Source of the DNA: Streptomyces resistomycificus | Lineage (GTDB): Bacteria > Actinomycetota > Actinomycetes > Streptomycetales > Streptomycetaceae | Assembly: GCF_001514265.1 (NCBI RefSeq) | Contig: NZ_KQ948989.1 | Coordinates: forward strand, 1 to 64,000 | Direction of reading: 5' to 3' | Length of the DNA stretch: 64,000 nt | In this document: in pieces, positions 8,793 through 19,321 of the stretch | Position numbering within the stretch: the first letter of the stretch is position 1 | Layout of the letters: each line of letters opens with the position of its first letter | The notes under the pieces: model-generated | Told to the model about the DNA's origin: nothing | The model's database searches: none | Seen by the model: only the letters and a program-made list of their open reading frames with translations | Made by a program: the position numbers and the translations under genes

Positions 8793-10226
8793 GTGAGAAG
8801 CGCGCCCACGATCCTGCATCTCGACATGGATGCCTTCTTCGCCTCGGCGGAGCAGGCATCCAAGCCGAGCCTGCGCGGGAAGGCCGTCGTCGTGGGCGGG
8901 CTCGGGCCGCGAGGCGTGGTGGCCACGGCGTCCTACGAGGCGCGGGTGTTCGGGGTCCATTCGGCGATGCCCATGGCCCAGGCGCGGCGGCTCGCTCCGA
9001 ACGCCGCGTATCTGGTGCCGCGGTTCGCGTTCTACCGGGCGATCAGCGAGCAGGTGATGGGGCTGCTGCGGGCGCTGTCGCCGCTGGTGGAGCCGTTGAG
9101 CCTGGATGAGGCGTTCGTGGACCTGGAGGCTGGGGGAGCGGCCTGGGACGACGCATCGGCACGACTGGCGGGGAGCAGGCTGCGGGCCGACATACGCGAG
9201 GTCACGGGGCTCACGGGATCGGTGGGCCTCGCCGCCTGCAAGATGCTCGCGAAGATCGCCTCGGAGCAGGCCAAGCCCGACGGGCTCGTGGTCATCGAGC
9301 CGGGGACCGAGCGGGCGCTGCTGGGGCCGTTGTCGGTGCGGACGCTGCCGGGGGTGGGGCCGGCGACGGGCGACCATCTGCGGCGGGCCGGGATCCACAC
9401 GGTCGACGAGATCGCCGAGGCGGGCGAGGACGAGCTCGTGCGGCTGCTGGGCAAGGCGCACGGGCACGCGTTGTACGCGATGGCGCTGGCGCGGGACGAA
9501 CGGCCGGTGGTGGCCGAGCGGGAGACGAAGTCGGTGTCGGTGGAGGACACGTACGACGTCGACATCCACGACCGGGTCCGGGTGGGGCTGGAAGTGCAGC
9601 GGCTGGCCGACCGGTGTGTGCGGCGGCTGCGGGGTGCGGGGCTGTCCGGGCGGACCATCGTGCTGAAGGTGCGCCGGTACGACTTCTCGACGCTGACCCG
9701 GTCCGAGACGCTGCGGGGGCCCACGGATGATCCGGGGGTGGTGCGGGAGGCTGCCGCTCGGTTGCTGGACTCCGTGGACACGACGGGCGGTGTGCGGCTG
9801 CTGGGAGTGGGCGTGAGCGGGCTGGCCGACTACACGCAGGAGGATCTGTTCGCGCAGGCCGCGGGGGAGCGAGAGGACTTCGCGGCGGTGGAGGACGCCG
9901 ACGAGGCGCCTGCGGAGGTACCTGCCGTGCCGGTCGAGCGGCGGTGGGCGTCGGGGCACGATGTGCGGCACGCGGAGTTCGGGCACGGGTGGGTGCAGGG
10001 GAGTGGGCTCGGGCGGGTGACCGTGCGGTTCGAGACGCCTGATTCGGGGCCGGGGCGGGTGCGGACGTTCCGGGTCGACGATCCTGGGCTGGAGGCGGCG
10101 GATCCGTTGCCGCTGGTGGCGTGGAGGCCGGACGAGCCGGGGGCGTCGGGTGAGCCTGGTGTGGGTGGGGGGCCTTCCGTGGGTGGGGAGTCGGCGGTGG
10201 GTGGGGGGCGTGTTCGGGCGGACTGA
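8793..10226 (+). CDS. dinB: Y-family DNA polymerase IV with C-terminal Tudor-like extension
   Basis: A 477-aa error-prone translesion polymerase. The catalytic aspartate motif LHLDMDAFFASAEQ is at residues 8-21 and SLDEAFVDLE near 105-114. The helix-hairpin-helix region LPGVGPATGDHLRRAGI is near 185, a little finger domain follows, and a beta-clamp motif QEDLF lies near 349. Beyond it, about residues 385-435 form an extra module (VRHAEFGHGWVQ, VTVRFE, FRVDDPGL). It looks like the PcrA/UvrD C-terminal Tudor-type HxxFGxGxV fold. A glycine-rich tail ends the protein. The GTG has only a very close ggag, which fits leaderless expression from the damage-type promoter. Confidence 0.92.
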   Translation: MRSAPTILHLDMDAFFASAEQASKPSLRGKAVVVGGLGPRGVVATASYEARVFGVHSAMPMAQARRLAPNAAYLVPRFAFYRAISEQVMGLLRALSPLVEPLSLDEAFVDLEAGGAAWDDASARLAGSRLRADIREVTGLTGSVGLAACKMLAKIASEQAKPDGLVVIEPGTERALLGPLSVRTLPGVGPATGDHLRRAGIHTVDEIAEAGEDELVRLLGKAHGHALYAMALARDERPVVAERETKSVSVEDTYDVDIHDRVRVGLEVQRLADRCVRRLRGAGLSGRTIVLKVRRYDFSTLTRSETLRGPTDDPGVVREAAARLLDSVDTTGGVRLLGVGVSGLADYTQEDLFAQAAGEREDFAAVEDADEAPAEVPAVPVERRWASGHDVRHAEFGHGWVQGSGLGRVTVRFETPDSGPGRVRTFRVDDPGLEAADPLPLVAWRPDEPGASGEPGVGGGPSVGGESAVGGGRVRAD

Positions 10227-10335
10227 GGTCGGTGGGGCTGGGCTTGTGGGGGTTGCAGTGGGGCTGGCCTCGTGGGGGCCGGGGGTGGCCGGCGCGGGTT
10301 GGCGGGGCTGGGGCTGGGGCTGGGGAGGGGTGCCC
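10137..10335 (+). other. Extremely G-rich strand at the dinB 3' end
   Basis: About 200 bases contain many runs of three to six G on the + strand, spanning the last 30 codons of dinB and the adjacent non-coding stretch. The runs are closely spaced, so several G-quadruplexes are possible. Nothing that looks like a gene lies between dinB and the convergent PRC-barrel gene. Confidence 0.7.
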
Positions 10336-10422
10336 AGCCCGGCGTGGCGGGGTGCCGCCCGCGCTTACCCGTGCCGCCCCAGCGGCACGGCTGCCCGCGG
10401 ATGGACGGAGTGGGCGGCAGGG

Positions 10423-10794
10423 TCAGGCCTCGTCTTTGTTGGCCAGCTTGCCGAAGTCGTGGTCCGGGAAGGGGGGCGGGGCGGCGATGTCGAGGCCGTA
10501 GTGGTGGTAGAGCTGGAGTTCCTGTTCGGGGGAGAGGTGGCGGCCCACTCCGAAGTCGGGGGCGTCCTTGATCAGGGCGCGGTCGAAGGGGACGTGGAGG
10601 GTGCCCTCGACCAGTTCGCTGGGCTCCAGGGGGACGAAGGCGTCCCTGGAGAAGAGGCCGGTACGTATGGCGGCCCACTCCGGTACGCCGGTCGCGTCAT
10701 CGAGGTAGACCTCGTCGATGGTGCCGAGCTTGGTGCCGTTGCGGTCGAACGCCTTGCGGCCGATCAGATTGCGTGGATCGATGTCGGTCTGCAC
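10423..10794 (-). CDS. PRC-barrel domain protein
   Basis: A 123-aa protein with an N-terminal PRC-barrel (about residues 5-80: NLIGRKAFDRNGTKLGTIDE, VPEWAAIRTG, FVPLE) and a short acidic C-terminus. PRC-barrels occur in photosynthetic reaction centres, RimM and small stress-linked proteins. In Streptomyces, stand-alone copies are uncharacterised. The GTG start has a ggaggg eight bases upstream. It converges on dinB and is divergent from the gcvP riboswitch. Confidence 0.87.
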   Translation of the reverse strand: MQTDIDPRNLIGRKAFDRNGTKLGTIDEVYLDDATGVPEWAAIRTGLFSRDAFVPLEPSELVEGTLHVPFDRALIKDAPDFGVGRHLSPEQELQLYHHYGLDIAAPPPFPDHDFGKLANKDEA

Positions 10795-10920
10795 GGGCCC
10801 TCCACTTGGTTACGACTCGCAACTCATCCGTAAGCACTACAAAAGAGCACATTGAGGAACGCGGCCACTCGAAGGCCGGGGTGTTGGCCTCGCTGGTACG
10901 CTGGCAAACGGCTGCTGACC

Positions 10921-11121
10921 CCGTGCGGGAGAGTCCTCCGGACACCATCCGGAGGCGCCGAAGGAGCAAATCCTCCCCGGAATCTCTCAGGCTCACGTAC
11001 CGCACGGACGAGGTCACTCTGGAAAGCAGGGCGGGTGTCACGGCTTCCGCTCTCACCGACGGTGAAAGCCGGATGCCCTCGTGGTGGTCCGGTGAAGCTC
11101 TCAGGTTGAGATGACAGAGGG
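10921..11121 (+). promoter_or_regulatory. Tandem glycine riboswitch of gcvP
   Basis: Two gcvT-type aptamers lie in series. Aptamer I (about 10922-11013) has gcgggagag, the core gccgaaggagcaa and the closing aatctctcaggc. Aptamer II (about 11015-11121) opens with ctctg (11017-11021), contains caccgacggtgaaagc and gctctcagg, and closes with cagag (11115-11119). The tandem form is typical of glycine riboswitches that turn on the cleavage system when glycine is abundant. Confidence 0.93.
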
Positions 11122-11185
11122 GGAGGCCGTCCGGGTACCCGTGCCGTGGTGCCCCTCGAAGGTCGCGTCAGACCAGGAGGCCTCC
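11122..11185 (+). promoter_or_regulatory. Candidate expression platform sequestering the gcvP ribosome site
   Basis: ggaggcc directly after the aptamer II P1 stem (11122-11128) is complementary to ggcctcc at 11179-11185. The latter overlaps the gcvP Shine-Dalgarno aggagg (11175-11180). Pairing would hide the ribosome site, implying translational rather than transcriptional control. This is a complementarity reading and no folding was computed. Confidence 0.5.
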
Positions 11186-11188
11186 GCA

Positions 11189-14074
<2,886 letters not shown>

Positions 14075-14098
14075 CACGTCGTAGCGGTTGAAGGTACT

Positions 14099-14128
14099 GA
14101 GGGCTCCGTCCGGAAGGGCGGAGCCCTC
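14099..14128. terminator. Bidirectional stem-loop between gcvP and the mop gene
   Basis: A perfect 10-bp stem pairs gagggctccg (14099-14108) with cggagccctc (14119-14128). It is located between two convergent stops and can serve both strands. Confidence 0.75.
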
Positions 14129-14133
14129 GTGCG

Positions 14134-14565
14134 TCAGGGGGTCGAGAGGGAGATCTCGGTCGACTTGATCAGGGCGACGACCGGGGTGCCGGGGGTGAGG
14201 GCGAGGTCCGCGACGGCGTCGCTGGTGATCACCGCGGTCAGGTCGCCGCCCTCGGCCGTCCCGTCGACGGCGATCTTGACCGAGGCCATGGCGCCGCCGG
14301 TGGCGATCTCACGGACTGTTCCGGGCAGTTGGTTGCGGAGGGAGAGGCCCTCGACGGGGGCGGCGGCGAGGGAGATCTCGGTCGACTTGATCAAGGCGTG
14401 TACGGCGGAGCCCGCGGTGAGGCCGAGTTCCTCGGCGGCCTCCAGGGTGATCGCGGCGGTGAGGTTCCGGCCGCCGGTGAGACGGAGCTTGACCGTGGCC
14501 ATGACCTCGCCGGGGGTGACGGCGGAGACGGTGCCGGGGAGCTGGTTGCGGATGCTCAGGGGCAT
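14134..14565 (-). CDS. Tandem Mop-domain molybdate-binding protein (molbindin type)
   Basis: A 143-aa protein made of two Mop/TOBE units (about residues 3-67 and 77-141). Each begins SIRNQLPGTV or SLRNQLPGTV and ends with ALIKSTEISL. Such di-Mop proteins bind and buffer molybdate or tungstate in the cytoplasm. It is the last gene of the minus-strand mod cluster, 59 bp after modC. The start is the ATG just before PLSIRNQ; an open frame extends further upstream but overlaps modC antisense to its codon pattern. Confidence 0.87.
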   Translation of the reverse strand: MPLSIRNQLPGTVSAVTPGEVMATVKLRLTGGRNLTAAITLEAAEELGLTAGSAVHALIKSTEISLAAAPVEGLSLRNQLPGTVREIATGGAMASVKIAVDGTAEGGDLTAVITSDAVADLALTPGTPVVALIKSTEISLSTP

Positions 14566-14624
14566 GGAGAGCGCCTCGTCGGTGAGGGGGGAGGGTGGGG
14601 CCTCACCGTAGCCGCTGATGGGTC

Positions 14625-15710
14625 CTATGCCGGGTATGCGTGGGTCTGCGTCGCCTTGACTGCTGCCCAGACCGGTGCGCCCGGGTGCAGGTCGAGTTCG
14701 GCCGCGGCGACGGTCGTGAGGTCGGCGGCGAGGGGGAGTTCGCCGGTGAGGTCGGCGCGGATCTGGTCGCCGTGGGTCTCCAGGCCCGCCACTTCGCAGT
14801 GCCAGAGGTTGCGGGCGCTGGAGCCGGTGGGCCGGTCGCGGTAGAGCGTCACGGCACTTGGGGGGAACGCCACGAAGGCCGGTCCGGTGAGGTCTTCGGT
14901 GGTGGTGATGGCGGGGCCGGCGTCGAGCCGGACCGTGTGGCCCTCGGCCTGCCCCCGGTAGAGGTTCAGGCCGACCAGTTGGGCGATGTAGTCCGTACGG
15001 GGATGGCGGGCGATGTCGGCGGGGGTGCCCTCCTGTACGACTCGGCCGTGTTCGATGACGACGAGACGGTCGGCCAGCACCATGGCGTCCAGCGGGTCGT
15101 GTGTGACCAGTACGGCGACGGCTTCGAACTCGGCGAGGTGGCGGCGGAGTTGGGCGCGTACCTCCAGACGGGTGCGGGCGTCCAGGGCGGCGAGGGGCTC
15201 GTCGAGGAGGAGCAGGCGGGGGTGGGTGGCCAGGGCGCGGGCCAGGGCGACGCGCTGGGCCTGGCCGCCGGAGAGGCGGCGGGGCTTGGCGCGTGCGTGG
15301 TCGGCGAGGCCCATGCGGCGCAGCCACTCGGCGGCCTGGACGCGGGCCTGCGCCTTGGTGGCGCCGTGGCAGCGTGGGCCGAACGCCACGTTGTCGAGGG
15401 CGGAGAGGTGGGGGAAGAGCAGGTAGTCCTGGAAGACGACGCCGACCGGGCGGGACTCGGGGGGCGTGCGGTCCAACTCGGCACCGTCCAGCCGTAGGTG
15501 GCCGCCGGTGAGTGGGGCGAGGCCGGAGAGCGCGCGCAGGGCGGTGGTCTTGCCGGCGCCGTTCGGGCCGAGCAGGGCCACGACGTCGCCGGGGGCGGCG
15601 GTGAGGGTGATGTCGAGGTGGAAGGTGCCGTGGTCGATGACCAGGTGGGCGTCGAGGCCTTCGGCGGAGGTGTGTGGGGTGGGGGGTGGGGTGCTGTCGA
15701 GGTCGGTCAT
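14625..15710 (-). CDS. modC: Molybdate ABC transporter ATP-binding protein
   Basis: A 361-aa ATPase that energises molybdate import with ModB and ModA. Walker A is GPNGAGKTT (about 48-56), the signature is LSGGQAQRVALARAL, Walker B is LLLLDEPLAALD, and the switch histidine is in VLVTHDP. The last about 110 residues are a TOBE/Mop regulatory domain ending VWAAVKATQTHAYPA. It lies downstream of modB after a 328-bp gap. The ATG start (MTDLDST) leaves about 25 residues before the first ABC strand. Confidence 0.93.
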   Translation of the reverse strand: MTDLDSTPPPTPHTSAEGLDAHLVIDHGTFHLDITLTAAPGDVVALLGPNGAGKTTALRALSGLAPLTGGHLRLDGAELDRTPPESRPVGVVFQDYLLFPHLSALDNVAFGPRCHGATKAQARVQAAEWLRRMGLADHARAKPRRLSGGQAQRVALARALATHPRLLLLDEPLAALDARTRLEVRAQLRRHLAEFEAVAVLVTHDPLDAMVLADRLVVIEHGRVVQEGTPADIARHPRTDYIAQLVGLNLYRGQAEGHTVRLDAGPAITTTEDLTGPAFVAFPPSAVTLYRDRPTGSSARNLWHCEVAGLETHGDQIRADLTGELPLAADLTTVAAAELDLHPGAPVWAAVKATQTHAYPA

Positions 15711-16038
15711 GGGCGTGTGTCCCTGGAAGGGGTGACTGATGGCCGTGGCGGTGTGTGGGCGGGACGGTGAGGAGAGCGACGGTTCGTCGCGAGGGCGGAG
15801 CCGGTCGCGGATGCTCGGCGGACGGGGTGGTGCGTGAGCGGGGTCGGTGCGGGCCCGGGGCGGGTCGCGCGGTCCGGCGTCGGCGGGGTGCCGCCCGCGC
15901 CCGGTCGGGCGTGTTCGGGGGGCGCTTGCGGGAGGCTGCGGGCGGGTGGGTAGGCCGGGTGGCCGGCCGGCGGCGTCGGCCGGGTGCGGGGTCGCCTGTG
16001 CGGGAGGGCGCAGGGGTGGCCGTGGGGCGGTCGGATGG
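15711..16038. other. Gap between modB and modC, no gene seen
   Basis: This 328-bp stretch is very GC-rich with no convincing frame, Shine-Dalgarno or terminator. An open frame antisense to the gap merely continues out of the modB coding region in another frame. It may hold a promoter for modC, but I see none clearly. Confidence 0.55.
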
Positions 16039-16902
16039 TCATGAGGTTCTGGTCCAGTGGTCCCGCAGGCCCGCCAGGACCGCGATGGACACCGCCAGGA
16101 GGACCAGGCTGAGGGCGATCGCGGCCGCCGGGTCGTTCTGGAGGGCCAGGTAGACCGCCAGGGGCATGGTCTGGGTGCGGCCCGGGAAGTTGCCGGCGAA
16201 GGTGATCGTGGCTCCGAACTCGCCCAGCGCGCGGGCCCAGGCGAGGACGGATCCGGCCGCGATGCCCGGCATGATCAGCGGCAGCGTCACCCGGCGGAAG
16301 GCGGTGAAGCGGGAGGCGCCGAGGGTGGTGGCCGCCTCCTCGTAGCGGGGGTCGGCGGCGCGCAGGGTGCCCTCGACGCTGATGACGAGGAACGGCATCG
16401 CCACGAAGGTCTCCGCGAGGATCACGCCCGCGGTGGTGAACGGGAGCGTGATGCCGAACCAGGAGTCCAGCCACTGCCCGACGATGCCGTTGCGGCCCAG
16501 GGCGAGCAGCAGGGCCACGCCGCCGACCACCGGGGGCAGGACCAGCGGCAGCGTGACCAGGGCGCGGACCAGACCACGGCCGGGGAAGTCGGTGCGGGCC
16601 AGCAGCCAGGCCAGCGGGACGCCGATGACCAGGCTCAGCGCGGTCGCCGCGGTGGCACACACCAGGGAGAGGCGGAGGGCCTCCCAGACCTCCGGGCTGG
16701 TCAGCTGTTGCGGAAGGCTGCGCCAGGGGGCTCGTACGAGCAGGGCGACCAGGGGCAGCAGGAGGAACGCCAGGCCCGCCAGGGCGGGGAGGAGAAGGGG
16801 CAGGGGTACGCCGCGGCCGGCGCCGGTCCGGGGGCTACGACGCCGAGGACCGCCGTCCTTCAGCTCGACGGCTGTGCTGTCGCGCCTGCCGGGGCTGGTC
16901 AC
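16039..16902 (-). CDS. modB: Molybdate ABC transporter permease
   Basis: A 287-aa inner-membrane permease with about five to six transmembrane helices. The EAA loop (EEAATTLGASRFTAFRRVTL, about residues 195-214) contacts ModC. The GTG start overlaps the modA stop (GTGA), so modA and modB are translationally coupled. The N-terminal 35 residues are basic and cytoplasmic. Confidence 0.94.
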   Translation of the reverse strand: MTSPGRRDSTAVELKDGGPRRRSPRTGAGRGVPLPLLLPALAGLAFLLLPLVALLVRAPWRSLPQQLTSPEVWEALRLSLVCATAATALSLVIGVPLAWLLARTDFPGRGLVRALVTLPLVLPPVVGGVALLLALGRNGIVGQWLDSWFGITLPFTTAGVILAETFVAMPFLVISVEGTLRAADPRYEEAATTLGASRFTAFRRVTLPLIMPGIAAGSVLAWARALGEFGATITFAGNFPGRTQTMPLAVYLALQNDPAAAIALSLVLLAVSIAVLAGLRDHWTRTS

Positions 16903-17741
16903 GGCTTGCGGAATCCTGCCGCGGTCAGGACCTTCTGGCCCTCGGTCGACTGCACCAGTGCGATGAAGGCCTTGCCCGCGGCCGCGTTCTGCGCGTTCTT
17001 GAGCAGGGCGATCGGGTAGTCGTTGACGGCCTCGGCCGACTCGGGGAAGTCCACGCCCTCCACCTTGTCACCCGCGGCCCGCACGTCCGTCTTGTAGACG
17101 ACGGCGGCGTCGGCCTCCTTCAGCTCGACCTTCGTCAGGGCGGCCTTGACGTCCTGCTCGTACGACACCGGGGTGAGCTCGAGACCGCCGGCTTCCAGAG
17201 CCTTCTGCGCGGCGGCGCCGCACGGCACCTCCTTGTCGCAGAGGACGACCTTCAGACCGGACCTGGTGAGGTCCTTCAGGGCGGAGATCCTGTCCGGATT
17301 GCCGGGCGGGGTGGCGATCTCCAGCTGGTTGCGGACGAAGGTGGCCGGAGCGCCGGAGGCGTCGCCGGCGTCGGTGACGATCTTCATCGTCTTTGGGCTC
17401 GCGGAGGCGAACACGTCGGCCGGAGCGCCGCTGGTGATGCTCGCGGCGAGGGAGTCGCTGCCGCCGAAGCTGAAGGTGACCTTCGTGCCCGGGTGCGACT
17501 TCTCGAACCGCTTGCCCAGCGTGGTGAAGCTCTCCTGCAAGGAGGCCGCGGCGAAGACGGTCACCGTCCCGGAGAGCTCCCCCGGCGAGGACCCCGCCGC
17601 GGACGCGTCGGAACCCGAGCCGGAGGAGGAGCACGCGCTCAGCGCCAGCAGCGCGATGGCGCCCGCGGCGACCGTTCGCAGCTTCCGGCGGCTCCGAGGG
17701 GTCCGGAGAGGCCGACGGGTCCTGCGGGTTGAGCGGGTCAT
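16899..17741 (-). CDS. modA: Molybdate-binding periplasmic-type lipoprotein
   Basis: A 280-aa solute-binding protein. The N-terminus is very arginine-rich, followed by a hydrophobic core and lipobox LALSAC, so the mature protein is a membrane-anchored lipoprotein. The body shows the ModA fold (VTVFAAASLQESF, FGGSDSLAASI, GAPADVFASAS, YKTDVRAAG). The ATG MTRSTRRT is preferred; an upstream ATG at 17843 would add 34 unlikely residues. It is first in the modABC run, 173 bp after the HTH-TOBE gene. Confidence 0.94.
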   Translation of the reverse strand: MTRSTRRTRRPLRTPRSRRKLRTVAAGAIALLALSACSSSGSGSDASAAGSSPGELSGTVTVFAAASLQESFTTLGKRFEKSHPGTKVTFSFGGSDSLAASITSGAPADVFASASPKTMKIVTDAGDASGAPATFVRNQLEIATPPGNPDRISALKDLTRSGLKVVLCDKEVPCGAAAQKALEAGGLELTPVSYEQDVKAALTKVELKEADAAVVYKTDVRAAGDKVEGVDFPESAEAVNDYPIALLKNAQNAAAGKAFIALVQSTEGQKVLTAAGFRKP

Positions 17742-17914
17742 CTCTGGGGCACTCCCTCGGTCCGCCGGGCGAAGAGCACGTCGAGCCCTTCCGTCACACC
17801 GAGCATACTTCCGCAGATGCAAGGCGTAAGTCTGCTGTGGCATCGCATGAGCGGGGAGATGCCTGGCAGGGCTTGGGTATGTGCGTTCCTACGTCTGCAC
17901 AAGGTGCCGGGAGG

Positions 17915-18310
17915 TCAGGCGCGGTCGATGTGGACGTTCGTCGACTTGACGCGGGCGGTGGCCTCCATGCCGACCTCGAGTCCGAGCTCTTCGACGGCCT
18001 CGCGGGTCAGGAGGGACACCAGGCGGTGCGGGCCGGCCTGGATCTCCACCTGTGCCGCCACGTCGCCCAGCTTGATCGCGGTGACGATGCCGGGGAAGGC
18101 GTTGCGGGCCGAGGTGTACGGCGCGTCCTCCTCGGTGCTCGCGGCCTTGGCCAGCTCCACCGAGAACGCGGCGAGGTCCCGCCCGTCGACGAGCCGCCGT
18201 CCGCTGTCGTCGCGATGGGTCGTCACCCGGCCCGCGTCCGCCCAGCGGCGCGCGGTGTCGGGGCTGACGCCGAGCAGCCGTGCTGCCTGGCCGATCGTGT
18301 AGGACTGCAT
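17915..18310 (-). CDS. HTH-TOBE molybdenum-responsive regulator
   Basis: A 131-aa protein. Residues 1-55 are an excisionase/MerR-like winged HTH (YTIGQAARLLGVSPDTARRWADAG) and residues about 65-131 are a single TOBE/Mop domain ending ARVKSTNVHIDRA. The layout is that of a small ModE-like molybdate sensor. It is encoded just upstream of modABC on the same strand and is the likely regulator of the cluster. Whether it represses or activates cannot be read from the sequence. Confidence 0.88.
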   Translation of the reverse strand: MQSYTIGQAARLLGVSPDTARRWADAGRVTTHRDDSGRRLVDGRDLAAFSVELAKAASTEEDAPYTSARNAFPGIVTAIKLGDVAAQVEIQAGPHRLVSLLTREAVEELGLEVGMEATARVKSTNVHIDRA

Positions 18311-18370
18311 GCGGGCCACGATAGGGCCGTGAACGCCCTGCCGGGGGCATGGGGTTGGCCGGGAGGTGTG

Positions 18371-18384
18371 ACGCGATATAGCGT
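18371..18384. promoter_or_regulatory. Palindromic site between the HTH-TOBE gene and the DUF1707 remnant
   Basis: acgcgatatagcgt has 4-bp arms around gatata and lies about 60 bp upstream of both divergent starts. It resembles the cgatatatcg element upstream of the PadR gene (33136). It also loosely resembles CGnTATA ModE half-sites, so its owner is ambiguous. Confidence 0.35.
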
Positions 18385-18402
18385 TAGTCGTCGTACTGGA
18401 TC

Positions 18403-18433
18403 GGGGATCGGGGAGCGGGGAGCGGGGAGCGGG
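18403..18433 (+). repeat. 7-bp tandem repeat upstream of the DUF1707 remnant
   Basis: ggggatc followed by three ggggagc units and ggg, ending two bases before the ATG at 18435. The last ggag acts as the only ribosome site, so repeat slippage would shift its spacing. Confidence 0.8.
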
Positions 18434-18434
18434 T

Positions 18435-18710
18435 ATGTCGGACGAGCTCTCTCGTACCGGCCCGTCGGAGCCCGGGTTGAGGGCCTCGCACGCGGACCGG
18501 GACGACCTCCGTATGCGGGGCGGCGCCCTGAGGAGCGTGACCCGGCCAGGGGTCGCGGTGGACACCGACTCCCTGGTGACGAACCACGCGGAGGTCGAGT
18601 CGCGTGCGACGGCCGGTCCCGAAGTTCCCGTGCTGCGGATCGAGGTGGCCGGCAGGCTGGACTTCGGGCAGGTCCTCGCGCGTCCGCCGCGGCGCGTGTT
18701 CGGCAGGTAG
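18435..18710 (+). pseudogene. Internally deleted DUF1707-domain gene
   Basis: A 91-residue frame. Residues 1-23 (GLRASHADRDD) are the start of a DUF1707 domain. The text then jumps to LRMRGGALRSVTRPGVAV and VPVLRIEVAGRLDFGQVLARPPRR. In full-length proteins of this family, as I recall them, these are the end of the C-terminal domain. The central part, about 100 or more residues, is missing while the frame is kept. The result is a remnant or a drastically shortened gene. Its start has ggag at a good distance. Comparison with intact paralogues would decide. Confidence 0.6.
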
Positions 18711-18711
18711 C

Positions 18712-18728
18712 CCGGGCGCGTTGCCCGG
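18712..18728 (+). terminator. Short GC hairpin after the DUF1707 remnant
   Basis: ccgggc and gcccgg pair over a 5-nt loop immediately after the TAG stop. It is short and has no T-tract, so it is a weak terminator call. Confidence 0.35.
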
Positions 18729-19200
18729 CGACGCTTCGGTGGCGCACGATGCGAGCGGTGTGCTGAGGGGTCACTTGCAGCCCAGCTCCGTAACGTTCGC
18801 CAGGTGATCCGAATGTTTCGCCCCGCACACGCGGGCGGGGTGGTCGCAACTGTCCGGCGCGAAGGCCGCGTCCGGCCGTATCCGTATCTGGCCGCGCACG
18901 CCGTGGGTGGCAGTCGCGACCGACGGGGCCACGTCTTCCCGTACGTCAACACCCCTGCCCCCGAACGCTGTTGCCCCCGGCGGGGTGGCTCGCGGGTGTC
19001 CGTCCCGGCGTCACGACGCGATCATGTTCCGTGTCGTCGGTCGCGAGCCGCTTGCCGAGCCTGGCGGCCGTTCCCTCTCCCCGCAGGCCGTCGGCGGCTT
19101 CGCCGGTCGTCTGATCTCTGACCTCGGGCTCGCTCCGAAGTGGCGGCTTTCCGGAACAAGTCGACTACGGAATCCCTCAACATTCCCCGCGTACAAGGGG
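18729..19200. other. Gap upstream of the xylan-utilisation operon
   Basis: No convincing gene is present: the open frames have arginine/proline-rich noise composition and no ribosome site. The right end carries ttccggaa at 19149-19156. The same 8-mer occurs upstream of the lacI gene at 24756-24763. Confidence 0.55.
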
Positions 19201-19230
19201 TTGCCACCGTTTGGCAGCTGTCTCTAGGGT
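19201..19230 (+). promoter_or_regulatory. Promoter of the xylo-oligosaccharide operon
   Basis: TTGCCA at 19201-19206, 18 bases, then TAGGGT at 19225-19230. An inverted repeat tgcca-N5-tggca overlaps the -35. Transcription would start near 19237, about 85 bases before the first gene. Confidence 0.7.
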
Positions 19231-19260
19231 GCGGCAACAACGAACCTTTCTGGATCAACT

Positions 19261-19273
19261 CCGAAACTTTCGG
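19261..19273 (+). promoter_or_regulatory. LacI-type operator of the xylo-oligosaccharide operon
   Basis: ccgaaactttcgg is a perfect palindrome about a central C. It sits just downstream of the predicted transcription start, ideal for repression. The CGAAA-N-TTTCG form matches xylanase operators described in Streptomyces. A related cgaaactt lies upstream of the lacI gene. Confidence 0.75.
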
Positions 19274-19321
19274 TCCAGTGGACGGGCGTGAACGCGCCGT
19301 CCCGTACCCAAGGAGCGCAAC

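Noticed and set aside
18804..19121. Open frame upstream of the xylan operon
   Set aside because: Arginine/cysteine-rich noise, no ribosome site, contains no known motif.
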